This document shows, piece by piece, positions 26,484 to 35,766 of a stretch of DNA of 64,000 nucleotides. Source of the stretch: Neptuniibacter sp048548695 (GTDB taxonomy: Bacteria > Pseudomonadota > Gammaproteobacteria > Pseudomonadales > Balneatricaceae); assembly GCF_048548695.1 (NCBI RefSeq), contig NZ_JBLYIF010000007.1; one strand, 5' to 3'. Every line of letters starts with the position of its first letter. Within the stretch, counting starts at the first letter, position 1. The notes under the pieces were generated by a model, which saw nothing but the letters and a program-made list of their open reading frames with translations, was not told the DNA's origin and searched no databases. The translations under genes were made by a program, and so were the position numbers.

Positions 26484-28081
26484 AGATTCAATTGAATAAA
26501 TCTTTTTTTATTACCGTTGCCTTGTTGATTGCGACAGCGACCCTTGCGCACTACTCGGCCCTATGGCGTATGAAAGAGACCACAGGCAGTGACGACGTAG
26601 CTGCCGAGAAAAAACCACTCTACTGGGTCGCGCCGATGGACCCCAATTATCAGCGCGATAATCCGGGTAAATCTCCTATGGGGATGGATCTGATACCAGT
26701 GTATGAAGACGCGGGCGGCGATCAGGAGATTGGCACTGTCACCATCTCTCCCGATGTGGTCAATAACCTTGGCGTACGTACAGCGTCTGCTACTCGGGGG
26801 CAGCTGGACGTCTCTGTCAATACCGTGGGCTATGTGCAATATGATGAAGACCGTCTTGTTCACATTCATCCACGGGTGGAGGGTTGGATTGAAAAACTCC
26901 ATGTCAAAGCCGCCGGAGATCCGGTCACTCAGGGCGAACCGCTCTATGCCTTATATTCGCCTACCCTGGTCAATGCCCAGGAAGAACTGTTGCTGGCATT
27001 AAAGCGAAATAACCCAACACTAATCACTGCTGCCATGGAGCGGCTGTCGGCTTTACAGGTGCCGGAATCGGAGATCCACCGACTGAAAAAATCCGCAAAG
27101 GTCAGTCAGACCATCACCATCAAGGCCCCGCAATCCGGTGTATTGGACAATCTTATGGTCCGTGAAGGCATGTTTGTGAAACCCGGTATGGAAATGATGG
27201 CCATCGGGCAGCTGGAACATATCTGGGTCATTGGCGAAGTGTTCGAGCGTCAGGTCATGAGCGTACGGGAGGGCGATGCAGTGCGCATGCACCTCGATTA
27301 TCTGCCAGGACGCACATGGTCTGGCACGGTTGACTATATCTACCCGTCTCTGAATACCCAGACTCGAACAGCTCGGGTGCGGGTACGATTCGACAACCCG
27401 GACGGCTACCTGCGACCGGGTATGTTTGCGCAAATGACGATAGCGACACAACCCGCTCGGGAGGCGTTGCTCATTCCCCGTGAAGCACTGATTCGCACGG
27501 GTAGTCAATCGCGGGTCGTGTTGGCTAAAGGTGACGGGCGCTTTAAATCCATCGCCGTCGAGGTGGGGCGGATTGGCGAGAACCGGGTGGAGATTCTGTC
27601 GGGGCTCAACGAGGGCGACCGGCTTGTGACCTCCGCGCAATTTTTGCTTGATTCCGAATCCAGCAAGACCTCGGATTTTCGTCGCATGAACCACAGCCCG
27701 GATGACGATACGCAGCCTGAAACACTGGCATCGGTATCGGTCGGCGCCCGCATTGAAGGCGTCATGGTCGAACACCGAATGCTCAAGCTGGCTCACGACC
27801 CCATCGATGTCTGGCAATGGCCGGCCATGACGATGGATTTCACTGTGGACCCTGCTGTGAATCTGGGTGGGCTTAAGCCCGGCATGAAGCTGCATGTGGA
27901 GATTCAACGGAACGGGGACAACCACTACGTTATCAGCCAGATCTATCGACTGGAACAGGTGTCCGAAGATGCGCCCAAGGAGGGTGACGGCCAATCCATG
28001 GACAACAGCCAGCATCAGGGTATGAGTCATGATGCGATGGATATGGATCAAGGCCAGCGCAACGGGGAGGACAAGCCATGA
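26480..28081 (+). CDS. cusB: Periplasmic adaptor CusB fused to a CusF-like domain
   Basis: The 533-residue membrane-fusion protein is anchored by an N-terminal helix (about 8-26). A heavy-metal-binding motif follows (YWVAPMDPNYQRDNPGKSPM), then lipoyl/barrel-sandwich and beta-barrel domains. The C-terminus is an added CusF-like domain. H439, W447, M450 and M452 in AHDPIDVWQWPAMTM match the H36/W44/M47/M49 ligands of CusF, which bind Cu(I) or Ag(I). The tail (residues after 505) is Met/His-rich. ATGA overlaps join it to cusC and cusA. Confidence 0.92.
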   Translation: MKIQLNKSFFITVALLIATATLAHYSALWRMKETTGSDDVAAEKKPLYWVAPMDPNYQRDNPGKSPMGMDLIPVYEDAGGDQEIGTVTISPDVVNNLGVRTASATRGQLDVSVNTVGYVQYDEDRLVHIHPRVEGWIEKLHVKAAGDPVTQGEPLYALYSPTLVNAQEELLLALKRNNPTLITAAMERLSALQVPESEIHRLKKSAKVSQTITIKAPQSGVLDNLMVREGMFVKPGMEMMAIGQLEHIWVIGEVFERQVMSVREGDAVRMHLDYLPGRTWSGTVDYIYPSLNTQTRTARVRVRFDNPDGYLRPGMFAQMTIATQPAREALLIPREALIRTGSQSRVVLAKGDGRFKSIAVEVGRIGENRVEILSGLNEGDRLVTSAQFLLDSESSKTSDFRRMNHSPDDDTQPETLASVSVGARIEGVMVEHRMLKLAHDPIDVWQWPAMTMDFTVDPAVNLGGLKPGMKLHVEIQRNGDNHYVISQIYRLEQVSEDAPKEGDGQSMDNSQHQGMSHDAMDMDQGQRNGEDKP

Positions 28082-31000
28082 TTGAAGGTATTATCCGCTG
28101 GTCTGTCCAAAACCGTTTTTTTGTGCTGCTGGCCACCCTGATTCTGGTGGGGATCGGCGGTTGGTCCCTGAAAAACACGCCGGTAGATGCCATTCCCGAT
28201 TTGTCGGACGTGCAGGTGATTATCAAAACCAGTTATCCGGGGCAGGCGCCGCAGGTGGTGGAAGATCAGGTCACCTATCCACTGACCACCGCCATGTTAT
28301 CGGTACCGGGTGCGGTTACCGTACGCGGCTACTCCTTTTTCGGCGACTCCTATGTCTACGTGATTTTTGATGAGGATACCGATGCTTACTGGGCGCGATC
28401 GCGGGTGCTGGAATACCTGTCGCAGGTGGCGCCGACTTTGCCGCCCAATGCCAGGCCGCAATTGGGGCCGGATGCCACCGGTGTGGGTTGGGTCTACCTC
28501 TACGCGCTGGTGGACCGCACCGGTCAGCACGATCTCAGCCAGCTGCGCAGCCTGCAGGACTGGTTCTTGAAATACGAGCTGCAAACGGTTCCCGGCGTGT
28601 CGGAAGTTTCCGCCCTGGGTGGCATGGTGAAGCAATATCAGGTCAGGGTTCACCCGGATAAGTTACGGGCCTTCAACATCCCGCTGTCCCATATCCAAAT
28701 GGCGATCCAGAAGGGTAACCAGGAGGTCGGGGCGTCGGTGGTGGAAATGGCCGAAGCGGAATACATGGTGCGCGCGTCCGGCTACATCCAGGGGCGTGAT
28801 GATCTGGCCAATATCCCTTTGGGCCTGAACGTGAACGGTACCCCCTTGCTGTTAAAGGATGTGGCCGACATCGAAATCGGGCCGCAGATGCGCCGGGGCA
28901 TTGCCGAACTCAATGGCGAAGGTGAAACAGTAGGCGGTATCGTGGTCATGCGCTTTGGCGAGAATGCGCAAAAAACCATTGATGGCGTCAAAGCCAAGCT
29001 GGAGACACTCAAGGCCGGGTTGCCTGAGGGTGTGGAAATCGTGACGGTCTATGATCGTTCCGGCCTGATTGAGCGCGCCGTGGAAAACCTGTGGCACAAA
29101 TTGCTGGAAGAGTTCATCGTCGTGGCCCTGGTGTGTGTCGTCTTCCTGTTTCATATCCGCTCCAGTCTGGTGGCCATTGTCAGTTTGCCAGTGGGTATTC
29201 TTGTCGCATTTATCGTCATGCATGCGCAAGGACTCAACGCCAATATCATGTCGTTGGGCGGGATTGCCATTGCCATCGGCGCCATGATCGACGGCGCCAT
29301 CGTCATGATAGAGAACATGCACAAGCATATGGAGCGAACACCACTGACCAACGAAAATCGCTGGCAGGTAGTCGCGGAATCTGCCGCCGAGGTGGGGCCG
29401 GCGCTATTTTTCAGCCTGCTGATCATTACCGTGAGTTTCGTGCCGGTGTTTACCCTGGAGGCGCAGGAAGGCCGTATGTTCTCGCCGCTGGCCTTTACCA
29501 AAACCTATGCGATGGCCGCAAGCGCTGCATTAGCGGTAACGCTGGTGCCCGTGCTGATGGGCTATTTTATTCGTGGCAAAGTATTGCCCGAGCACAAAAA
29601 TCCACTCAATCGCGCGTTGATTGGCGTGTATATGCCTGCGCTTAAAACTGTGCTCAATTACCCTAAAGCTACGCTCGTGTTAGCCCTGGTAATTACGGTT
29701 ATCGGGTTTTGGCCAGTCAGCCAGATAGGTAGCGAATTTATTCCCCCCCTGGATGAGGGCGATTTGATGTATATGCCCACCACCTATCCTGGACTGTCCA
29801 TAGGTAAAGCGCGCGAGATCCTGCAGCAGACCGACAAGTTGATTGCCACGGTACCCGAAGTGAAAAGCGTATTCGGCAAAATCGGTCGGGCAGAAACGGC
29901 CACTGACCCGGCGCCCCTGACCATGATTGAAACCTTTATCCAATTGAAACCGAGAGAGGAGTGGCGCGATGGCATGACCACCGAAACACTCAAAAAAGAA
30001 ATGGATGCCCTGGTGAAGTTTCCTGGACTGACCAATGCCTGGGTGATGCCCATCAAAACCCGTATCGATATGCTGGCCACCGGTATTAAAACCCCGGTAG
30101 GCATCAAGGTGGCAGGCCCCGACCTCAAGGAAATCGAAAAGATCGGCAAGCGCCTGGAACAAGTACTCAAAGATGTACCGGGCACAGCCTCGGTTTATTC
30201 TGAACGGGTGGCCGGCGGTCGTTACATTAAAGTGGATATCCAGCGAGAAAAAGCCGCGCGCTATGGCCTCAATATCGCCGACGTACAGCAGGTGGTGGCC
30301 ACCGCTATCGGCGGCATGAATGTAACCCAGACGATCGAGGGGCTGGAGCGTTACCCCGTCAATCTGCGTTATCCACAGGATTATCGTAATTCGCCAGAAC
30401 AATTGGCTCTGTTGCCCATTGTAACAACCAGTGGCCAGCGCATTGCATTGGGGGATGTCGCTCGTGTTTTTGTTGAAGACGGCCCGCCTGCCATCAAGAG
30501 CGAGAATGCCCGCCTTAATGGCTGGACCTTTGTTGACATTGATGGCGTGGATATTGGCAGTTACGTAAAAAATGCCATGGCCGTGGTAGCCGATCAGGTC
30601 GAGCTACCCGCAGGCTACTCCCTGAACTGGTCGGGGCAGTACGAATACATGCTGAGAGCCAAAGAAAAACTCACCTATGTGGTGCCACTGACGTTGGCCA
30701 TTATCATCGTGCTGCTCTATTTCAATTTTCGCAGCGTTGCCGAGGTCGCGATCATCATGGGGACTTTGCCGCTAGCCATGGTGGGCTCGATCTGGCTGAT
30801 GTACTTGCTCGGCTACAACTTCTCCGTTGCGGTCGGCGTTGGGTTTATCGCACTGGCAGGCGTGGCAGTAGAAATCGGCGTCATCATGCTGGTGTACCTC
30901 AATCAGGCTTATCGCCAGTTGCTGGAAGAGTGTGAGCAGAAAGGTGTTGAACCGCGAAAGGAAACATTGCGCCACGCGGTGTTGCACGGTGCCGGCCTAA

Positions 31001-31218
31001 GGGTAAGACCCGTGATGATGACGGCGGCTGCGATTATCGTGGGGCTGTTACCCATTATGTACGGCACGGGTACCGGCTCGGAAGTTATGAGTCGGATTGC
31101 GGCGCCTATGGTTGGGGGAATGTTGAGCGCAGTCGTTTTGACCTTGCTGGTACTTCCTGCCATTTACCTGTTGTGGAGGCAAGGAACTTTGAGGGTTGAA
31201 AATGAAGCGACGGAATGA
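28078..31218 (+). CDS. cusA: Cu(I)/Ag(I) RND efflux pump CusA
   Basis: This 1046-residue HME-family RND transporter exports Cu(I)/Ag(I) by proton antiport as a trimer with CusB and CusC. Twelve membrane helices are expected. The N-terminal IIRWSVQNRFFVLLATLILV, the fourth helix IAIGAMIDGAIVMIENMHKH, and periplasmic methionine-bearing segments (TMIETFIQLKP, NAWVMPIKTRIDMLATG) are visible. The length equals E. coli CusA (1047). It ends the first copper operon. No clear terminator follows. Confidence 0.95.
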   Translation: MIEGIIRWSVQNRFFVLLATLILVGIGGWSLKNTPVDAIPDLSDVQVIIKTSYPGQAPQVVEDQVTYPLTTAMLSVPGAVTVRGYSFFGDSYVYVIFDEDTDAYWARSRVLEYLSQVAPTLPPNARPQLGPDATGVGWVYLYALVDRTGQHDLSQLRSLQDWFLKYELQTVPGVSEVSALGGMVKQYQVRVHPDKLRAFNIPLSHIQMAIQKGNQEVGASVVEMAEAEYMVRASGYIQGRDDLANIPLGLNVNGTPLLLKDVADIEIGPQMRRGIAELNGEGETVGGIVVMRFGENAQKTIDGVKAKLETLKAGLPEGVEIVTVYDRSGLIERAVENLWHKLLEEFIVVALVCVVFLFHIRSSLVAIVSLPVGILVAFIVMHAQGLNANIMSLGGIAIAIGAMIDGAIVMIENMHKHMERTPLTNENRWQVVAESAAEVGPALFFSLLIITVSFVPVFTLEAQEGRMFSPLAFTKTYAMAASAALAVTLVPVLMGYFIRGKVLPEHKNPLNRALIGVYMPALKTVLNYPKATLVLALVITVIGFWPVSQIGSEFIPPLDEGDLMYMPTTYPGLSIGKAREILQQTDKLIATVPEVKSVFGKIGRAETATDPAPLTMIETFIQLKPREEWRDGMTTETLKKEMDALVKFPGLTNAWVMPIKTRIDMLATGIKTPVGIKVAGPDLKEIEKIGKRLEQVLKDVPGTASVYSERVAGGRYIKVDIQREKAARYGLNIADVQQVVATAIGGMNVTQTIEGLERYPVNLRYPQDYRNSPEQLALLPIVTTSGQRIALGDVARVFVEDGPPAIKSENARLNGWTFVDIDGVDIGSYVKNAMAVVADQVELPAGYSLNWSGQYEYMLRAKEKLTYVVPLTLAIIIVLLYFNFRSVAEVAIIMGTLPLAMVGSIWLMYLLGYNFSVAVGVGFIALAGVAVEIGVIMLVYLNQAYRQLLEECEQKGVEPRKETLRHAVLHGAGLRVRPVMMTAAAIIVGLLPIMYGTGTGSEVMSRIAAPMVGGMLSAVVLTLLVLPAIYLLWRQGTLRVENEATE

Positions 31219-31478
31219 AGCCGCTGCTGGACTTCCTTCGACGCGGTTTTCATTCTATCCGGGAAGATTACATAAGCATTACCTAAATGTAATTCTAACG
31301 TCATCCGGGCGTCAGGATCACGGCCTTAGCATGGTCAACGGGCCAGTCTCGGTCAAAATTGTCAATGTCGGGGGGATATCGTGGTGAAGGAAATCGCCAG
31401 TGGAAATGCCTGGCCGGACTAAGTGCTGTACTACTTGATCCTTGTAGACATAAGCCGGTATGCCCGAGACAAAATGGC
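31219..31478. other. Intergenic stretch after cusA
   Basis: I see no supported gene here. The inverted repeat ATTAC-N6-GTAAT around 31275 faintly recalls a response-regulator box, but it is short and has no partner site. Confidence 0.5.
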
Positions 31479-31509
31479 TTGACCTGTGCCATGGACACAG
31501 GTGTATAAC
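31479..31509 (+). promoter_or_regulatory. MerR-type promoter/operator of the copA operon
   Basis: TTGACC (-35) and TATAAC (-10) are separated by 19 bp, the stretched spacer of MerR-activated promoters. The spacer holds the perfect dyad ACCTGTG-N7-CACAGGT (31482-31502). It drives rightward transcription into merR itself, 137 bp downstream. Confidence 0.85.
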
Positions 31510-31646
31510 CTCTACTATTACTCGGTGAAGAAGCTCGGTGTATCACCAAGGTTTAAGACTGGTGATTGACTCAGATCAAGATCCAAAACCCGAGTGGTGT
31601 TTAGGATGGTGTCTAACTACCTAGACCGGATCGAGAGGAGGGCGGT

Positions 31647-32063
31647 ATGAAGGTAATTGAGGTTGCCAGGCTATTGGAGGTTACAGCAGACACGGTGCGG
31701 TTTTATACCCGGATCAAGATTTTGAATCCAACAAAAAGCAAGGCCAATGGTTACCGGGAATACAGTGATAAAGATGTTAATCGCTTACGGTTCGTGCTGA
31801 GTGCCCGACAGTTGGGATTTTCGGTAGAGGATATTCAGGAGATTCTCGCCCATGCGGACAAGAAAAAGTCTCCTTGCCCAACGGTGCGTCGCTTGATTGA
31901 TCAGCGCCTGCATGAAACCGAGCGACAGCTCAGGGAAACATTGAAATTGCGGGATCGCATGCAACAGGCTGTGTTGGAGTGGAGTCAAAAGCCGGATAAG
32001 GCGCCAACGGGCCATATGCTTTGCCATCTGATCGAAGAATTCACTGCGGAGGATAGGTTATGA
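31647..32063 (+). CDS. MerR-family metal-responsive regulator
   Basis: The 138-residue regulator has an N-terminal winged helix (MKVIEVARLLEVTADTVRFYTR), the GYREYSDKDVNRL segment, and a dimerisation coiled coil. The metal-site residues are unusual: C77 (SPCPTV), normally seen in divalent-metal sensors, and a single C-terminal C126 (MLCHLIEEF) instead of the CueR pair C112/C120. It is first in the operon it most likely controls, so it probably autoregulates. GGAGGGCGG precedes the ATG. The stop overlaps the next start by ATGA. Confidence 0.88.
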   Translation: MKVIEVARLLEVTADTVRFYTRIKILNPTKSKANGYREYSDKDVNRLRFVLSARQLGFSVEDIQEILAHADKKKSPCPTVRRLIDQRLHETERQLRETLKLRDRMQQAVLEWSQKPDKAPTGHMLCHLIEEFTAEDRL

Positions 32064-32380
32064 ATACACACAAAACGCCAAGTGCGAATCTACACCGAGG
32101 TGGTTGTTGCTGCGTCGGCAAATCATCCGTTTCTGCTGAAGCCCGTGATATCCGCAGCGTTAGCGATACGTCTCTTCCTCTTCATCGTTTACAGGTTCAG
32201 GGTGCCAGCTGCGGTGGTTGCGTGAAAAGTATCGAACAGACGTTGAAATCCGTTGCAGGGGTTAGCGAAGTGTCGATGGACTTGGTAACGGGCATCGCTT
32301 CAGTCATTGGTGTGGTTGAACCAAAAAACCTTACCGATGCGTTGGATCGTGTGGGTTTTCCCGCAACGCTCATTCGCTAG
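32060..32380 (+). CDS. Small HMA-domain metal-binding protein
   Basis: The 106-residue protein has an N-terminal cysteine cluster (GGCCCVG, residues 14-20). A heavy-metal-associated ferredoxin-like domain follows (LQVQGASCGGCVKSIEQTL, with the CxxC where chaperones have MxCxxC). No signal peptide is seen, so it is probably a cytoplasmic chaperone delivering Cu(I) to the adjacent CopA ATPase. It is translationally coupled to merR and precedes copA by 23 bp. Confidence 0.82.
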   Translation: MNTHKTPSANLHRGGCCCVGKSSVSAEARDIRSVSDTSLPLHRLQVQGASCGGCVKSIEQTLKSVAGVSEVSMDLVTGIASVIGVVEPKNLTDALDRVGFPATLIR

Positions 32381-32403
32381 TTGCTGTCAAGTAAACCAGG
32401 AGT

Positions 32404-34734
32404 ATGGATATGAGTTCAACAAACACGGAATCTGGCAATCCATCCTGTCATGAAGGTACGGAAACTGGCCAGCATCACCACCATCATGTTCATGGCGGCA
32501 GCGCAGTAAGCCAGGAATTGATGATCGAAGGCGCTGGTTGTGCCAGCTGTGTGGGAAAAATCGAATCCGCCCTAAAAGCGATACCGGGTGTGGAAAACGC
32601 GGAAATGAATTTCGCTCAGCGAACCGTCAGCGTGTTGGGTTCGGCGCCTGCCGAGCAATTGATAAAAGCCGTTGAGGGCGCTGGTTATAACGCCAAAATC
32701 AGCCTTGCTGACAATGAAGACGATGCATTGGCGGAAAAAGAAAAAGCTGATTGGGCTTACTACAAACGACTGATGCGGGAAATGACCATCGCCCTCAGTC
32801 TGGGCGTGCCGCTGATGATTTACAGCATCGTAGTCGGCGAAATGACGGTAACAAGCACTGGTGAGCGCATTGCCTGGTTGGCTGTTGGATTACTGACGCT
32901 TGGGGTGATGGTGTTCTCCGGCAAACACTTTTATGTCGGTGCCTGGCAATCCTTTAAAAATCACTCGGCCAATATGGATACCTTGATTGCTTTAGGCACA
33001 GGTACGGCGTGGGTGTATTCGATGGTGGTGGTGTTTGTTCCTCACTTGGTGCCGGAAATGGCGCGCCATGTTTATTTCGAGGCGACCGCGATGATTATTG
33101 GTTTAATCGATCTCGGTCTTGCCCTGGAATTGAAAGCCCGCGGTCGTACCTCTGAGGCTATTAAGCGCCTGATTGGATTGCAGGCGAAAACGGCGCGGGT
33201 TATTCGCGATGACAAAGAACTGGATATCGCTATCGAACAGGTTCTACTGAACGATGTGGTCCGCGTGCGCCCAGGTGAAAAAATTCCCGTCGATGGTGAA
33301 GTGGTTGAAGGGCATACTGCGATTGACGAATCCATGCTCACCGGCGAGCCGATGCCGGTTGAAAAAGCCACTGGGGATACCGTGGCGGCGGGCACCATCA
33401 ATAAGTCAGGCTCAATTCTGTTTAAAGCTACCCGCGTTGGTAAAGACACGGCGCTGGCGCAAATCATCAATATGGTCAAGCGCGCACAAAACTCCAAGCC
33501 GCCCATTGGTCGTTTGGCTGATGTCATCTCAGCGTATTTTGTTCCGGTGGTCATGATTATCGCTGTAGCGAGCGCCCTGACTTGGTTGAATTTTGGGCCG
33601 GAACCAGCGGTAGCTTTTGCGATTGTATCGGCGACCACCGTATTGATTATCGCCTGTCCCTGTGCGCTAGGTCTGGCCACGCCGATGTCGGTGATGGTGG
33701 GTGTGGGTAAGGCCGCAGAGGCGGGCGTGCTGATTCGTAACGGCGAGGCCCTGCAAACCGCGTCGAAGATATCGGCGATGATTCTGGATAAAACCGGCAC
33801 CATCACCCTGGGCGCGCCGAAGGTTACCGATGTATTGGTGGCAGGTGAACATGACGAGCAGGCGGTGTTGCGATTGGCAGCAACGCTTGAATCAGGCTCC
33901 GAGCATCCTTTAGCGATGGCTATTGTTGAAAGTGCTCAGGAAAGGGGGATCGAAATGGGCAAGGTCTCCAATTTTAACGCCATTGCCGGCCATGGTGTGC
34001 AGGCTGACGTGGACGGAAAAACACTGTTGTTCGGCAATGAAAAGCTCATGCGCGAGCGCACTATCGAACTGGGTGATTTTGTTGAAAAGGCCCAGGCGCT
34101 GGCCGCCGAGGCTAAAACGCCGATGTATTTCGCCGTTGATAATAAGCTCGCAGCGATTATCGCAGTAGCCGATCCGATTAAGGAAGACTCCATCGCTGCC
34201 ATCAAGCGCCTGCAACATAACGGTATACGGGTGGTGATGCTCACCGGCGATAACCGCGCCACAGCCAAAGCGGTGGCGGAAAAAGCCGGTATCAAGGAAT
34301 TTTTCGCCGAAGTACTGCCGGAAGAAAAATCCAAAAAAGTGCAGGAACTGCAGATGGAAGGCGAAGTGGTGGGCATGACCGGGGACGGCATCAACGACGC
34401 GCCAGCCCTGGCCATCGCCAATGTCGGCTTCGCCATTGGCACAGGTACCGATGTGGCCATTGAAAGTGCCGACATCACCCTGATGCGGGGTTCGTTACAT
34501 GGTTTGGCCGATGCCATTGCAGTGAGTAAAGCGACCTTGCGCAATATCAAACAGAATTTATTCGGCGCCTTTATTTACAACGTGGCCGGCGTACCTTTTG
34601 CGGCTGGCGTGTTGTACCCATTCTTGGGTTTGTTGTTGAACCCGGTGATTGCCGGGGCTGCGATGGCGTTTTCATCACTCACTGTTGTGACCAACGCCAA
34701 TCGACTGCGTTTGTTTAAAGCGCAGGAACACTAA
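32404..34734 (+). CDS. copA: Cu(I)-exporting P1B-1 ATPase CopA
   Basis: The 776-residue ATPase pumps cytosolic Cu(I) to the periplasm. An N-terminal His-rich stretch (five consecutive His near residue 26) precedes one HMA domain with C46/C49 (GCASC). The membrane copper site is CPC at 418-420, the phosphorylated aspartate is D462 in DKTGT, and the HP motif is SEHPLA, followed by TGDN and GDGINDAP. YN in FIYNVAG and MAFSSLTVVTNANRL complete the P1B-1 signature. AGGAG is better placed for the second ATG (32410), so the true start may be two codons later. Confidence 0.95.
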   Translation: MDMSSTNTESGNPSCHEGTETGQHHHHHVHGGSAVSQELMIEGAGCASCVGKIESALKAIPGVENAEMNFAQRTVSVLGSAPAEQLIKAVEGAGYNAKISLADNEDDALAEKEKADWAYYKRLMREMTIALSLGVPLMIYSIVVGEMTVTSTGERIAWLAVGLLTLGVMVFSGKHFYVGAWQSFKNHSANMDTLIALGTGTAWVYSMVVVFVPHLVPEMARHVYFEATAMIIGLIDLGLALELKARGRTSEAIKRLIGLQAKTARVIRDDKELDIAIEQVLLNDVVRVRPGEKIPVDGEVVEGHTAIDESMLTGEPMPVEKATGDTVAAGTINKSGSILFKATRVGKDTALAQIINMVKRAQNSKPPIGRLADVISAYFVPVVMIIAVASALTWLNFGPEPAVAFAIVSATTVLIIACPCALGLATPMSVMVGVGKAAEAGVLIRNGEALQTASKISAMILDKTGTITLGAPKVTDVLVAGEHDEQAVLRLAATLESGSEHPLAMAIVESAQERGIEMGKVSNFNAIAGHGVQADVDGKTLLFGNEKLMRERTIELGDFVEKAQALAAEAKTPMYFAVDNKLAAIIAVADPIKEDSIAAIKRLQHNGIRVVMLTGDNRATAKAVAEKAGIKEFFAEVLPEEKSKKVQELQMEGEVVGMTGDGINDAPALAIANVGFAIGTGTDVAIESADITLMRGSLHGLADAIAVSKATLRNIKQNLFGAFIYNVAGVPFAAGVLYPFLGLLLNPVIAGAAMAFSSLTVVTNANRLRLFKAQEH

Positions 34735-34758
34735 GTCCAACACCAGGAGAAATGCGAC

Positions 34759-35112
34759 ATGTTACTGATCAATATAGCCGGATTGGCGTTAATCGCTCTG
34801 ATTGTGTGGTGGTTCTGGCTTTACAAGCCGAAAGAAGCCGAGCTGGGGGAAAGCGATTTGGTGATTACTGTTGAAAATGGCACCTATTCTCCTTCGCGGA
34901 TTAAAGTGCCGACCGGAGAACCTGTCGAAATCAAATTTATCCGCAAAGATCAATCACCCTGTTCTGAGACTTTACTGATCCCCGAACTGCAAATCAGCGA
35001 CACCCTGCCATTGAATAAATTGAAAACCATTCAGTTACCCGCGTTGGCAGCAGGTGAATACGCGTTTCATTGCCAGATGCAGATGTACCGTGGACTTATC
35101 ACGGTGAAATAA
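34759..35112 (+). CDS. Membrane-anchored cupredoxin-like protein
   Basis: The 117-residue protein has one N-terminal helix (about 3-22) and a single cupredoxin domain (LVITVENGTYSPSRIKVPTG...). Candidate copper ligands are in QSPCSET and EYAFHCQMQMYRG (Cys, His, Met), although their order differs from classic type-1 sites. It is probably an inner-membrane-tethered periplasmic copper acceptor for CopA. It lies 24 bp after copA and 13 bp before the PII-like gene. Confidence 0.82.
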   Translation: MLLINIAGLALIALIVWWFWLYKPKEAELGESDLVITVENGTYSPSRIKVPTGEPVEIKFIRKDQSPCSETLLIPELQISDTLPLNKLKTIQLPALAAGEYAFHCQMQMYRGLITVK

Positions 35113-35125
35113 GCAGGAGGAGCAA

Positions 35126-35464
35126 ATGAACATCAATAAAGTTACGGCCATTTTTGATGAGTTTCGCCTGAAAGAGGTGGAAGAAACCTTGATACGACAC
35201 GGAGTGAAGGGCTTTACCTTATACCCGGTTCGTGGCCGGGGCTATTACTTCGACAGTTTTAACGAAAACCACTTGATCAAGCATATTCAAATGGAGATTT
35301 ATGCCAAGGCTGAGCAGGCGAGGGAAATTGCGCAGCTGATTGTGGATGCGGCGCATGTTAATGCCGATAGCGAAGGGCTGGTCTGCATTGTGCCGGTTAA
35401 CGATCTGCTGTGGATACACGATAAACGCAGTGCAACAGACAACGATTTTCAATTACACAGGTGA
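35126..35464 (+). CDS. PII-superfamily protein of the copA operon
   Basis: The 112-residue protein has the beta-alpha-beta ferredoxin-like pattern of PII/CutA proteins (INKVTAIFDEFRLKEVEETLIRHG, then HIQMEIYAKAEQAREIAQLI and GLVCIVPVNDLLWIHDKR). The uridylylated T-loop tyrosine context of GlnB/GlnK is absent. PII relatives beside heavy-metal pumps have been noted as a separate group (PII-NG) of unknown role. Regulation of the pumps by nucleotide or metal is inference. AGGAGG precedes the ATG. Confidence 0.78.
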   Translation: MNINKVTAIFDEFRLKEVEETLIRHGVKGFTLYPVRGRGYYFDSFNENHLIKHIQMEIYAKAEQAREIAQLIVDAAHVNADSEGLVCIVPVNDLLWIHDKRSATDNDFQLHR

Positions 35465-35472
35465 GGTGTGAC

Positions 35473-35742
35473 ATGGCAACCAAAAAATCATCATTCTGGT
35501 TGACCCCCAAAGGCCTGGCCGCCCTGGGTTTAATTGCAGCGGCAAGCTATTTCCTATTGATCGAGCATCGGCAACACGTCTGGCAGTTTTTGCCTTTCTT
35601 GATTCTCTTAGCCTGTCCGTTTATGCATTTGTTTATGCACGGGGGGCATGGTGGACATGGCCAGCACGAGGATGAATCCGACAAGGCTGCCTATCAGCGT
35701 GGGCTGGAAGATGGTCGCAAAGAAAATGAGCATCATCACTAA
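35473..35742 (+). CDS. DUF2933 small membrane protein
   Basis: The 89-residue protein has two hydrophobic helices (about 14-30 and 36-52) followed by a His/Gly-rich turn (HLFMHGGHGGHGQHED) and a histidine tail. This is the DUF2933 pattern, common in copper-resistance clusters. A GTG at 35461 would overlap the preceding gene. ATG 35473 with AGGTGAGG upstream is preferred. The histidines could bind copper at the membrane surface. Confidence 0.8.
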   Translation: MATKKSSFWLTPKGLAALGLIAAASYFLLIEHRQHVWQFLPFLILLACPFMHLFMHGGHGGHGQHEDESDKAAYQRGLEDGRKENEHHH

Positions 35743-35766
35743 CAGAATATTAACAGGTGAAAAGCT

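Noticed and set aside
31196..31387. A 63-residue frame after cusA
   Set aside because: It overlaps the cusA end, has no ribosome site or recognisable domain, and lies in low-complexity intergenic sequence.
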